This document shows positions 7,091-14,493 of a stretch of DNA of 18,954 bases, piece after piece. This DNA is from JBBSDV01 sp038240335. Lineage in GTDB: Bacteria; Chloroflexota; Dehalococcoidia; DSTF01; JACRBR01. The notes beneath the pieces are model-generated. The model searched no databases. It was not told the origin of the DNA and saw only the letters and a list, made by a program, of their open reading frames with translations. The stretch is from positions 1 through 18,954 of the forward strand of contig JBBSDV010000038.1 in assembly GCA_038240335.1 (NCBI GenBank), read 5' to 3'. The translations under genes and the position numbers were made by a program. Each line of letters opens with the position of its first letter. Positions within the stretch are counted from its first letter, which is position 1.

Positions 7091-7398
7091 CCGACCTCCG
7101 TGTTGACGCTTCCGCGCGCTGCGTTCCGATATTGGCGATTCCGGGCAGCAAAACAGCCCGAGGTGCGCACCTGGGCCGCTGGATCGCCGCGCGATGCTTG
7201 CTTGTCCATCGACGCGCGCAACTCACACGCGTCAGAGGCCATTGACCTCTAAGTATAGCTCGTCGATTGCTTGCCGAAAGCTCCGCCAGCACCGAGTCGC
7301 ATGCTGGAGACGGTCGCACTGTACCCGCGCGAGGATTCCTTGTTCGCGATCGTACTAGCGCCATCCCGATGTGCCGGCCGCTTGTGGCCCTGACACGT
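7091..7398 (-). other. mdh operon leader plus gene-free spacer
   Basis: About 308 bp separate mdh from the HTH gene. Reading leftward from the candidate promoter it would form an untranslated leader of about 155 nt. The leader contains a 12-bp perfect palindrome AGGTGCGCACCT (7161-7172), extended by flanking GCCC/GGGC with one bulge, and an adjacent GGGC/GCCC hairpin (7143-7159). No convincing protein is encoded. No known riboswitch class is recognised. Confidence 0.5.
7234..7257 (-). promoter_or_regulatory. Candidate promoter and operator of the mdh-fumarase operon
   Basis: On the minus strand TATACT (7257-7252) matches the -10 consensus at five of six positions. The -35 region is weak. Directly after it lies a 17-bp imperfect palindrome, AGAGGTCAATGGCCTCT (7250-7234), which would cover the transcription start near 7245. 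A weak -35 plus a palindrome at +1 fits regulated transcription. The palindrome can also form a 6-bp RNA hairpin with a CAAUG loop. No cognate regulator is identified, though the HTH gene next door is one possibility. Confidence 0.45.
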
Positions 7399-7875
7399 CT
7401 AAAACGGCCACCAGCGGCGTCCCCGCACGGCGCTTCGGTACTGCGCGTAGGGGCTGACCGCGTTCCGGCGCGGCTGCGCGCGCTGCGCGATCTCCGCTTC
7501 GGGTGCCGATCGGCGAAGCGCGCGAGAGAGCGCTGCGGAAAGGTTGTCGACCTGCTCTTCGAGCGTCTGGATCCTGTCGGCGAGCGCCGGTTCCGCGGCG
7601 GGTGCAGCCGGCGCCCGTTCGTGCTGGCAATCGGCGAGGAGACTGGCATGACGCGAATCCGGCACGTGCACGAGATATGCGAAACCGCCGCGTCGTGGCA
7701 CAATCCGGTTCCGCAGTCGTCCCTGCCGGATCAGTCGCCGCGCCGTCGATACAGAGATGCCAAGCTCGCACGCCGCCTGCGGCAGCGTCAGCCAATCCGC
7801 CGCGCTCGTGTCGTAAAGCGAGCGCTCGCGGTGCTCGTCGATGAGATCATGGCTCGGCGACCGGAGATCGGGCAT
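7399..7875 (-). CDS. Small HTH (MerR/excisionase-like) protein with coiled coil
   Basis: The protein is 158 residues from the ATG at 7875, chosen because GAAGGGAA lies just upstream; an alternative ATG at 7923 (174 residues) has no visible ribosome-binding site. Residues about 29-73 (LTLPQAACELGISVSTARRLIRQGRLRNRIV..GGFAYLV) form a winged helix-turn-helix of the kind found in excisionase/MerR-like DNA-binding domains. Residues about 97-122 (ALADRIQTLEEQVDNLSAALSRAL) have heptad spacing of a coiled coil, suggesting dimerisation. The tail is Arg-rich and ends in WWPF. No effector-binding domain is visible. It is divergent from the MurE-like gene with about 100 bp between, so it may regulate its neighbours, including mdh downstream. 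No integrase is nearby, so a true excisionase role is unlikely. Confidence 0.75.
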   Translation of the reverse strand: MPDLRSPSHDLIDEHRERSLYDTSAADWLTLPQAACELGISVSTARRLIRQGRLRNRIVPRRGGFAYLVHVPDSRHASLLADCQHERAPAAPAAEPALADRIQTLEEQVDNLSAALSRALRRSAPEAEIAQRAQPRRNAVSPYAQYRSAVRGRRWWPF

Positions 7876-7975
7876 CGCCGTTCCCTTCCGTGCTGCTGGG
7901 ACGCGAAGCCCTATTCCGATCATCGGCGTGCGGCTTACGTCCTGAACGCAACGGTGAGCGGTAAGCTACGTCAAT

Positions 7976-9523
7976 ATGAACGCCCGACTCAACCCGGCAT
8001 TGCACGAACTGCCCGCGTGGCTACGAGCGCTCGTCCGCGCACGGGTCGTATCAGGGACAGCGTCCGACGCTCCGGCCGTTCGCCAGGACAGCCGTACCGT
8101 TCAACCGAACGATGTATTCGTCGCCGTCCCCGGGTTGACGGTCGATGGAACAGAGTACATCGAACGCGCAATTGGATCGGGCGCGGGGAACATCGTCGTG
8201 CAGGAAGATCGGCGCGACGCATGGTCGCCGCTCGTGCGCGACGACGTCGCATTCGTCGCCGTGCCGGATGCCCGCATCGCCCTTGCGCAGGCTGCCGCAG
8301 GCATCGCCGGCCACCCCGCGCGGGCGCTCGGGATGATCGGCGTCACGGGCACGGACGGCAAGACCACGACGACGCATCTCATCGCCCACGTTCTCACTGT
8401 CACGGGTCACCGTGCGGGACACTTGAGTAGTGTCGAGTTCGGAGATGGCGCGCGCGTCGATGCAAATGCCTCGCACATGACGACCGTCGAAGCGGACGAG
8501 ATACAGCGTCGGCTCGCGTCGACCCGGGCAGCCGGCGCCGCCTGGGCTGTCGTCGAAGCGTCGTCCATCGGCCTCGAGCTGCATCGGGTCGATGAATGTG
8601 AATTCGACGTCGGCGTCTTTACGAACCTCGCGCCCGACCACCTCGACTACCACAAGACGATGGCGGCGTACGGCAGCGCCAAGGCGCAACTATTCCGGAT
8701 GCTGAATACATCGGTCGAAAAGAACAGCCTTGGCATCGCGAAGGCAGCGATTCTTAATGCCGACGACCCTGCCTCCGCGATAATGCAAGCGGCCACAACT
8801 GTCCCGATCGTGACATATGCTCTGCACAAGCCAGCAGACGTCACCGCCTCCGACGTAACGACTCATGGGTTCGGTACACGTTTCAGTGTCATCGGCAGAG
8901 ATGGGCAGTGTGAACAAGCGCGAGTGGAGTTGCTGGGTGCGTATAACGTCGCCAACTGTCTCGCTGCCGTCGCCGGCGCCGTCTCGCAAGGCATCGCACT
9001 CCGAGAAGCCGCCGACGCGCTCGCAAGCTTTCCCGGCGTCCCAGGCCGGATGGAGATGGTCAATACGGGTCAGCCGTTCCGCGTGGTCATCGATATCGCA
9101 TCGACGGAGCAGGCGATGCGCAACGTGCTCTGCCAGTTGCGCCCCTTGACTCGCGGTCGCCTCGTCGTCGTCTTCGGCGCAGCGGGCGAGCGCGACCACG
9201 AGCGACGCAGCGGCATCGCCCGCGCCGTTGCCGAGTGCGCCGATATCGCCGTAATCACCAACGAGGATCCCCGAAGCGAGGATCCCGACGCCATCTTGGA
9301 TGAGATCGCCAGAGCATTCGATGCCTACGGCTTCACTTCGTATCGTCGCGAGACCGATCGTCGCTCTGCCATCAGTCTCGCGTTTCACGAGGCGAAAGCG
9401 GGCGACACCGTGCTTCTTGCCGGAAAGGGCACCGAGCGGTCGATCGTGATCGGCTCCGTGCATCATCCCTGGGATGAAGCCGCGGTGGCGCGCGAGTTGC
9501 TTTCTGCCGCGCCGTCCCGGTAG
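7976..9523 (+). CDS. MurE-like Mur ligase (ATP-dependent peptide/amino-acid ligase)
   Basis: The 515-residue protein has the three-domain plan of MurE-type Mur ligases. The N-terminal domain contains DSRTVQPNDVFVAVPG (about 38-53). The central ATPase domain contains GTDGKTTTTH (125-134), VEASSIGLELHRV, TNLAPDHLDYHKTMAAY and K236 in YGSAKAQLF at the carbamylated-lysine position. The C-terminal domain contains GAYNVANCLAAVA, PGRMEMV, NEDPRSEDP (429-437) and AGKGTERSIVIG. DPR resembles the diaminopimelate-binding DNPR motif. Several MurE signatures differ: the usual DYAHTPD is DIASTEQ (373-379), TTP is TTV (169-171), GKGHE is GKGTE. No other peptidoglycan gene is nearby. It may be a divergent MurE or a related ligase acting on another acceptor. 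The start at 7976 has only a weak ribosome-binding site. It is followed after 37 bp by the aminotransferase, probably in the same transcript. Confidence 0.88.
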   Translation: MNARLNPALHELPAWLRALVRARVVSGTASDAPAVRQDSRTVQPNDVFVAVPGLTVDGTEYIERAIGSGAGNIVVQEDRRDAWSPLVRDDVAFVAVPDARIALAQAAAGIAGHPARALGMIGVTGTDGKTTTTHLIAHVLTVTGHRAGHLSSVEFGDGARVDANASHMTTVEADEIQRRLASTRAAGAAWAVVEASSIGLELHRVDECEFDVGVFTNLAPDHLDYHKTMAAYGSAKAQLFRMLNTSVEKNSLGIAKAAILNADDPASAIMQAATTVPIVTYALHKPADVTASDVTTHGFGTRFSVIGRDGQCEQARVELLGAYNVANCLAAVAGAVSQGIALREAADALASFPGVPGRMEMVNTGQPFRVVIDIASTEQAMRNVLCQLRPLTRGRLVVVFGAAGERDHERRSGIARAVAECADIAVITNEDPRSEDPDAILDEIARAFDAYGFTSYRRETDRRSAISLAFHEAKAGDTVLLAGKGTERSIVIGSVHHPWDEAAVARELLSAAPSR

Positions 9524-9560
9524 TCTGTCGAGACGCGCGAATGCATAGACAGGTTAGCAA

Positions 9561-10928
9561 TTGAACGAACAAGAGATCCGTGAGCTGGCGGAGTTTGACA
9601 TCGCACATGTGATCCACCCGCAGTTCAACCTTGCCGATCACCGCGATGCTGTCATCTATGCGAGCGGCAACGGCGCCGTACTCACGGACGTTCGCGGCAG
9701 CGAGTACATAGACGGGCTTTCGTCGCTGTGGAACGTCGCCGTCGGACACGGGCGGCGGGAACTGGCCGATGCGGCCGCCACGCAAATGGCAGAACTGGCG
9801 TTTTCTAACAGCTACACCGGCTATGCCAACGTGCCCTCGATTCGCCTCACCGAGAAGCTGTTGAGCCTCGTCTATCCGAACATGTCGGGCGTCTTCTATG
9901 CCAGCAGCGGCTCGGAAGCCAATGAAATGGCGATTAAGGCCGCGCGGTACTTTTGGTACGTCAGCGGCAAGCCAGAAAAACTGAAGGTGATCGCTCGTGC
10001 GGAGGCCTACCATGGCGGCACGATGGCCGCGACCGCGATAACGGGGATGGCGCCGTTCCACAAGGGGTTTGGCTCCGAGCCGCCGGACTTCCTCCAAGTA
10101 CCGACGTGCTATCCATACCGCTGCCAATGGTGCAGTTCGGGACCACGCTGCACGCTCGAGTGCGCCGACAACATTGGCACCACGATCGAGCGCGAAGGCG
10201 CCCGCACCGTGGCCGCCGTCATCGCCGAGCCGGTGCAGGGCGCCGGTGGCGTGATCCCTCCGGATCCCGGCTACTGGCCTCGCCTACGCGAGGTCTGCGA
10301 CCGCTACGATGTGCTCCTCATCGCCGACGAGGTGATCACCGGGTTCGGCCGCACCGGTCGCTGGTTCGGGCTCGAACACTGGAACGTGATGCCGGACATC
10401 ATGACGTTCGCGAAAGCCGTCACCAGCGCCTATATTCCGCTCTCCGGGTTTATCGCATCGCAGCGCGTACACGAGGCTATTCTTTCCGCGCCTTCCGACA
10501 CGAAGTTCATGATCGGCTGCACCAACTCCGGTCATCCGACGGCTTGCGCTGTCGCGCTCCGGAACATCCAGATTATCGAGGACGAAGGTTTGGTGCGGCG
10601 CGCGGCGCTCATGGGCGAGCGATTGAACGGGGGGCTGGCGCGATTACTCGAGATGCCCAACGTTGGGAACGTGCGTGGACTTGGCTTGATGGCGGCCGTC
10701 GAGGTCGTCGCCGACCCGGCAACGCGACGCCCTTTTTCGGCAAGCCTCGGCGTCGGCGCCAAGATCGCCAGGACGATGAGGGACCTGGGGGTCGTCACGC
10801 GCGCGAAGGGCGACAGCATCCTCTTCGCCCCGCCGCTCGTCGTTACGGAGGAGCAGATTGACAGAATCGTAAATGTTACGGGCGATGCGATCGATGCGGT
10901 CACACGAGGCATTCGCGACGATGGGTGA
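9561..10928 (+). CDS. Class III PLP-dependent aminotransferase (omega-amino acid:pyruvate type)
   Basis: This 455-residue cytoplasmic enzyme has the class III (subgroup II) aminotransferase layout. SSLWNVAVGHGR lies near residues 54-65. SSGSEAN (115-121) is the cofactor phosphate loop, YHGGT is at 150-154, and the DEVITGFGRTGRWFG stretch includes D256, which contacts the pyridine nitrogen. K285 in FAKAVTSAYIPLSG is the Schiff-base lysine. A cysteine-rich insert (C183, C188, C191, C197, C201) resembles one in several omega-amino acid, taurine or polyamine transaminases. The exact amine donor is unknown. The only reasonable start is TTG 9561, because an in-frame stop lies just upstream; AGGTTA precedes it. 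It is preceded by the MurE-like gene and followed by PAP2 after 25 bp. Confidence 0.92.
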   Translation: MNEQEIRELAEFDIAHVIHPQFNLADHRDAVIYASGNGAVLTDVRGSEYIDGLSSLWNVAVGHGRRELADAAATQMAELAFSNSYTGYANVPSIRLTEKLLSLVYPNMSGVFYASSGSEANEMAIKAARYFWYVSGKPEKLKVIARAEAYHGGTMAATAITGMAPFHKGFGSEPPDFLQVPTCYPYRCQWCSSGPRCTLECADNIGTTIEREGARTVAAVIAEPVQGAGGVIPPDPGYWPRLREVCDRYDVLLIADEVITGFGRTGRWFGLEHWNVMPDIMTFAKAVTSAYIPLSGFIASQRVHEAILSAPSDTKFMIGCTNSGHPTACAVALRNIQIIEDEGLVRRAALMGERLNGGLARLLEMPNVGNVRGLGLMAAVEVVADPATRRPFSASLGVGAKIARTMRDLGVVTRAKGDSILFAPPLVVTEEQIDRIVNVTGDAIDAVTRGIRDDG

Positions 10929-10953
10929 TACTCGTGCACGGTATACTGATCGA

Positions 10954-11736
10954 ATGCATCCTGCCTCGCTGCGAAGCACTCCCGGCACCATGGCAACGCC
11001 TGGGCGCGCCCAAACGTTTGCCGAGAAATACTGGCGCCACGTCGCCGAACTGCTGTTCATCGTCCCTGCCTACACGGCGTACCAGTTCGTCCGCGGCGCG
11101 GTGCACGGCAAGGCGGACGACGCGTACGACAACGCGTCTCGTCTGATTCATATCGAGCAACGGCTGCGCATCTTCCATGAGGCCTATCTGCAGCAGCTCA
11201 TCCTGCCCAAGGCTTGGGTCGTCGACTTCTTTAATTACCTCTACATCTGGGGACACCTGCCGATCATCATCGCCGTGGCAGTGTGGCTGTATACCTACCA
11301 TCGCCCGAACTATGCGCTGTTCCGAAATGCGTTCCTTATCTCCGGACTAATCGCGCTGATCGGGTTCAGTACCGTGCCCCTCGCGCCGCCGCGCTACATG
11401 CCGGCGTTCGGCTTCACCGATACGATCATCCACGCTCAGTCGTACTATGCGTTCCAAAACCCGAAGATCGTGAACCAGTACGCGGCCATGCCGAGCTTGC
11501 ATTTCGGTTGGGATTTGCTCGTCGCAATCGCCATCGGGTACAACACGTCGAAACGCTGGATCCGCGTCGTCGCCGTCTTCATGCCGATCATCATGCTCGG
11601 CGGCATCGTCCTCACGGCAAACCACTACTTCCTCGATGCCGCTGCGGGTGCTCTCGTCTCGATGATGGGGTTGGCGTTCGCATACGGCCTGCGTCGGTGC
11701 GTAAAACGAGAGCGAGTCTTCGCCTTCTTGACCTAA
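10954..11736 (+). CDS. PAP2-superfamily integral membrane phosphatase/transferase
   Basis: The protein is 260 residues from the ATG at 10954. Other in-frame ATGs at 10921 (overlapping the aminotransferase by eight bases) and 10990 are possible. Several hydrophobic helices are visible (about 30-46, 88-115, 124-145, 185-197, 203-222, 226-246). The PAP2 catalytic features are AAMPSLHFGWD (H183) and NHYFLDAAAG (H224, D228). The segment FSTVPLAPPRYMP (about 138-150) is typical of the PAP2_3 / inositolphosphotransferase-like branch, in which lipid phosphates or phosphoalcohol head groups are processed at the membrane. The substrate is not determinable. It probably shares a transcript with the MurE-like and aminotransferase genes upstream, suggesting an envelope-related function, by inference only. 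Confidence 0.9.
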   Translation: MHPASLRSTPGTMATPGRAQTFAEKYWRHVAELLFIVPAYTAYQFVRGAVHGKADDAYDNASRLIHIEQRLRIFHEAYLQQLILPKAWVVDFFNYLYIWGHLPIIIAVAVWLYTYHRPNYALFRNAFLISGLIALIGFSTVPLAPPRYMPAFGFTDTIIHAQSYYAFQNPKIVNQYAAMPSLHFGWDLLVAIAIGYNTSKRWIRVVAVFMPIIMLGGIVLTANHYFLDAAAGALVSMMGLAFAYGLRRCVKRERVFAFLT

Positions 11737-11814
11737 CCGAACCCGTACTAGAGCGGGAGCCAACACGCGCGATTGGCCGACGGGACAGCGGACGGTCAAG
11801 GGCAGACAGCGAGA

Positions 11815-11837
11815 TCGTTATGTAATCGTTTGGCACT
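11815..11837 (-). repeat. 23-bp dispersed repeat, copy 3 (inverted)
   Basis: On the minus strand this is identical over 23 bp to copy 1 at 2798-2820, about 9 kb away. It is again intergenic, 78 bp after the PAP2 stop. Flanking bases differ from the other copies apart from purine-rich sequence before the AGTGCC end, so the 23 bp mark the conserved unit. Confidence 0.8.
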
Positions 11838-11990
11838 CTTGCTTGTTTTGTGCATAGGCAAGAGCGTTCCTGAAGTTGTTCCGACGCGCCGCCGCAACGG
11901 CGGGCATGCTCTATTGTCGATGCTACGCGCTCGCGCTCCGAACCCGATAGCACCTCTGACGTGGCTTGCTCGCGCGCGGAGCGGGGAGCA

Positions 11991-12019
11991 TTGACAGCTT
12001 GCCTTCGCGACGATATTTT
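11991..12019 (+). promoter_or_regulatory. Sigma70-type promoter of the P450 gene
   Basis: A perfect -35 box TTGACA (11991-11996) is followed at the ideal 17-bp spacing by TATTTT (12014-12019), a four-of-six match to the -10 consensus. The predicted start is near 12026, giving a leader of about 40 nt that ends in GGGAGG (12054-12059) before the ATG at 12067. It is the clearest promoter in the window. Confidence 0.7.
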
Positions 12020-12047
12020 GGCGGAGACAAAATATTCGGCGAAGGCG
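12001..12047. promoter_or_regulatory. Palindromic operator overlapping the P450 promoter
   Basis: A two-part dyad spans this site. The inner arms ATATTTTG (12013-12020) and CAAAATAT (12028-12035) are perfect around a 7-base spacer. The outer arms GCCTTCGC (12001-12008) and GCGAAGGC (12040-12047) are also perfect. The segments between them are GACG and TCG. The dyad covers the -10 box and the start point, the usual place for a repressor operator (for example TetR-like). It could also form an mRNA hairpin. Confidence 0.6.
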
Positions 12048-12066
12048 CAATACGGGAGGCTTCTCA

Positions 12067-13266
12067 ATGACCATGGACTTCGGCCTGTTCGACAACCCCG
12101 TGATCGGCGCGAATCCATTTCCAATGTTCGCTGCGTTGCGGCAGAACTCGCCCGTGATGAAGCTACCGGGTGCGCCGTTCTGGATGATCACGCGCTACGA
12201 GGATGTGTTGCGGATCCTCCGTGATCCGGCGACCTTCTCGTCGCAGGTGGGTGAGGCGCCCGCTGACGGCTCGAAACGGCCGACGACGATCCTCTTTGAT
12301 GACCCGCCCATCCACACCCGCATGCGCGGCCTGTTGACGAGCGCCTTCACGCCGCGCGTCGTCGAACTACAGCGCGATTCGATCCAGGAATACTGCACGA
12401 AGCTCGTCGACGCGATGTGCGCGAAGGAGACAGCCGACTGGGTAGCCGAGCTGGCTTACCCTCTGCCGGTGATGGTGATCGCCAACATGCTCGGCGTACA
12501 GGACGGCGATATGGCGACGTTCAAGCGCTGGTCGGACGCGATTATCGAGAACGTGGCGACGTCGCTGTTTGAGCCCGGAACGAACGCGCTCGACGAGATC
12601 AATCGCGAGTTCGACGCCTACTTCACGGAGCGGCTGGACAAGGTGCGCCGGCAACCCGAGGACAACCTCCTGAGCGCGCTGGTTCATGCGGAGAGCGACG
12701 AAGATGGCAAGCTCAGCGAGTCTGATTTGCTCGTCATCTGCCGCGTGCTGCTCGTCGCCGGCAACGAGACGACGACCGGCCTCATCGTCAACTCGGCGCG
12801 CGTCTTCGAGGAGTTCCCTGAGGAGATCGCCAAGGTGAAGGCGAACCCGAACCTCGTGCCCGCCGCTATCGAAGAGACGATGCGCATGTACCCGACGTTC
12901 CCGGCGACGTTCCGCATCACGACGCGCGACGTCGAAGTAAGCGGCGTCACGATCCCGAAGGGCGAGCGCGTCCTGACGCTGATCACGTCGGCTAACCACG
13001 ACGAGGAAGTCTTCGATCGGCCGGAGGAGTTCATCATCAACCGCTCTTCGAAACGCCACGTCGGCTTTGGGATGGGCATCCACTACTGCCTCGGCGCGCC
13101 GCTCGCACGCATTGAGGCGGACATCGCGTGGCGCACCCTGCTGCCGCGCATCCGTTCGCTCAAGATCGAAGGCGATGGCCCCGGCTCCGTCCTCAACCCC
13201 GGTGGCCCGAAGGAGTTGCCGGTGCGTTTCGAGCTCGAGCGCACCACTGCTCCCGTCAGTCGGTGA
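12067..13266 (+). CDS. Cytochrome P450 (bacterial soluble type)
   Basis: The 399-residue protein has all core P450 landmarks. The I-helix oxygen-activation motif AGNETTT is at about 231-237. The K-helix ExxR is E270-R273 in EETMR. The heme loop FGMGIHYCLG has C341 as the thiolate ligand. The length and lack of a membrane anchor fit a class I bacterial P450 that needs a ferredoxin and reductase, neither of which is in the window. The substrate is unknown; the early HTRMRGLL and FTPR motifs are standard for CYP families of actinobacteria and Chloroflexota. The ATG at 12067 is well supported by GGGAGG. It appears monocistronic, driven by a strong promoter overlapped by a palindrome, suggesting inducible expression, and is convergent with the LLM gene. 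Confidence 0.95.
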   Translation: MTMDFGLFDNPVIGANPFPMFAALRQNSPVMKLPGAPFWMITRYEDVLRILRDPATFSSQVGEAPADGSKRPTTILFDDPPIHTRMRGLLTSAFTPRVVELQRDSIQEYCTKLVDAMCAKETADWVAELAYPLPVMVIANMLGVQDGDMATFKRWSDAIIENVATSLFEPGTNALDEINREFDAYFTERLDKVRRQPEDNLLSALVHAESDEDGKLSESDLLVICRVLLVAGNETTTGLIVNSARVFEEFPEEIAKVKANPNLVPAAIEETMRMYPTFPATFRITTRDVEVSGVTIPKGERVLTLITSANHDEEVFDRPEEFIINRSSKRHVGFGMGIHYCLGAPLARIEADIAWRTLLPRIRSLKIEGDGPGSVLNPGGPKELPVRFELERTTAPVSR

Positions 13267-13371
13267 TCGAGCCCGGCGTATGGGATCTTCCGTCGCGCCC
13301 GAGCCGACAGGTTTAAAGAGCTGATCCGTACGAGACGCCTCGATCGGGCTCGCCTCGCAGAGCCGTCCCTG

Positions 13372-14373
13372 TCACCGAGGCGCGAGGGCTCGCAGCATGT
13401 CGATTGACTGTTCGGCGCGCTGCGCTGGATCGCCGGCGACGGGGATGAAGTTGAGCACCGGCACGGTGACGCCGTTGTCGACGTACGCCTGGATCTTGCG
13501 TCGGCAGGTCTCCGCGTCACCATAGATCAGCAGATCCTCGATCGCCTCCTTCGGGATCGCCGCCGTTGCCGCTTTACGGTCGCCGCTGCTCCATGCCTCC
13601 CACATCGGCCGCAGTGCGTCGCCGCGTCCCAGCCACTCGTGAAAGTTCGCGTACACGGGGACATTGAGGTACGCCGCGATCATGCGACGGCCGATGAAGT
13701 CGGTGAGGGCCGCATCTTCCGTCACGCAGACGAAGATGCGGCAAACGACCTCCAGCTTACCGGCATCGCGGCCACCATCGATCGCTCCTGCGCGTGCGGC
13801 CGCCACCGCTTTCGGCACGTCAGCCGCGCCGAGCCAGTTGATGATGACGCCGTCGGACTCCGCGCCGGCGAGCTTGAGCATCCGTTCGCGCAGCGCAGCG
13901 ATATAGATCGGCGGCGGCGGCACGAGTTGGCGCGAAAGGCGGAAACCGTTGCTCTGCGCGGTCTCGAGCTTCGAGATTACCTTCTCGCCGGTGAATGCCT
14001 GGTGCAGCAGCCGGTTGACGTCGCGCACTTTGCGATACGGCAGCTCAAACGGCACGCCGCCCCATTGCTCGACGATGACGGAAGATCCGGCACCGATGCC
14101 TAGCGCGAATCGCCCGGGCGCAGCTTCGGCGATCGCGTTCGCCGAGATGGCGAGCGTAAGCGGCGCACGTGTGTAGACGTTCGCGATCGCGGTGCCGAGC
14201 TTGAGTTGCTCCGTCCATGCGGCGGCGAGCGCCAGTGGTGTGAAGCAGTCGACACCATCGACCTCGTACGACCAGGCGTCGGTGTAGCCGAGGCGCTCCG
14301 CCTCCTGCAGCGCATCCTTGTGCTGATGCAGCGGCAGGCCATCGAGCGGGAATGTGAAGCCGAATCGTGCCAT
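13372..14373 (-). CDS. LLM-class (luciferase-like) flavin/F420-dependent oxidoreductase
   Basis: The 333-residue TIM-barrel protein shows family features: the N-terminal strand FGFTFPLDG, AERLGYTDAWSYEVDG (about 25-40), TPLALAAAWTEQLKLGTAIANVYTRAP (about 45-71), the cofactor-binding segment PGRFALGIGAGSSVIVEQWGGVPFELPY (about 86-113) and PPPPIYIAALRERMLKLAG (about 150). These resemble F420-dependent members, but FMN use cannot be ruled out and the substrate is unknown. The C-terminal LLIYGDAETCRRKIQAYVDNGVTVPVLNFIP is typical. The start at 14373 matches the family N-terminus; the ribosome-binding site is weak. It is divergent from the nitroreductase and convergent with the P450, separated by about 105 bp. 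Confidence 0.9.
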   Translation of the reverse strand: MARFGFTFPLDGLPLHQHKDALQEAERLGYTDAWSYEVDGVDCFTPLALAAAWTEQLKLGTAIANVYTRAPLTLAISANAIAEAAPGRFALGIGAGSSVIVEQWGGVPFELPYRKVRDVNRLLHQAFTGEKVISKLETAQSNGFRLSRQLVPPPPIYIAALRERMLKLAGAESDGVIINWLGAADVPKAVAAARAGAIDGGRDAGKLEVVCRIFVCVTEDAALTDFIGRRMIAAYLNVPVYANFHEWLGRGDALRPMWEAWSSGDRKAATAAIPKEAIEDLLIYGDAETCRRKIQAYVDNGVTVPVLNFIPVAGDPAQRAEQSIDMLRALAPR

Positions 14374-14493
14374 CGTGCGCGCATGATTGCGGACGGTGAC
14401 GCTTCGAGCCAGCGCAGGCCACCATCGCGCGTTAGCCGCGAGCTAGCGACACGTCGCGCCGCCCCGCATACTCGACACGAACGGAGGCCGATC

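Larger units (their letters stand above)
11737..12066. other. Gene-free spacer upstream of the P450
   Basis: About 330 bp separate the PAP2 gene from the P450. It contains the inverted third copy of the 23-bp repeat (11815-11837) and, at its right end, the P450 promoter/operator (11991-12047). Short open frames on both strands look spurious and show no recognisable domain. Confidence 0.7.

Noticed and set aside
4392..7252. Long plus-strand open frames (454 and 526 codons) across the mdh-fumarase operon
   Set aside because: They lie opposite well-recognised enzymes and give Arg/His-rich, low-complexity translations with no family motifs.
7267..8430. 387-codon plus-strand frame spanning the HTH gene and the start of the MurE-like gene
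   Set aside because: It is Arg-rich with no motifs, and it overlaps two genes that have domain evidence.
11828..11842. TGGCAC in repeat copy 3 as a sigma-54 -24 element
   Set aside because: The required GC at the -12 position with ten-base spacing is absent, and there is no enhancer-binding regulator nearby.
13268..13352. CGAGCCCG/CGGGCTCG inverted repeat between the P450 and LLM genes
   Set aside because: The arms are 69 bp apart and GC-rich, so chance pairing is likely and no compact terminator is formed.
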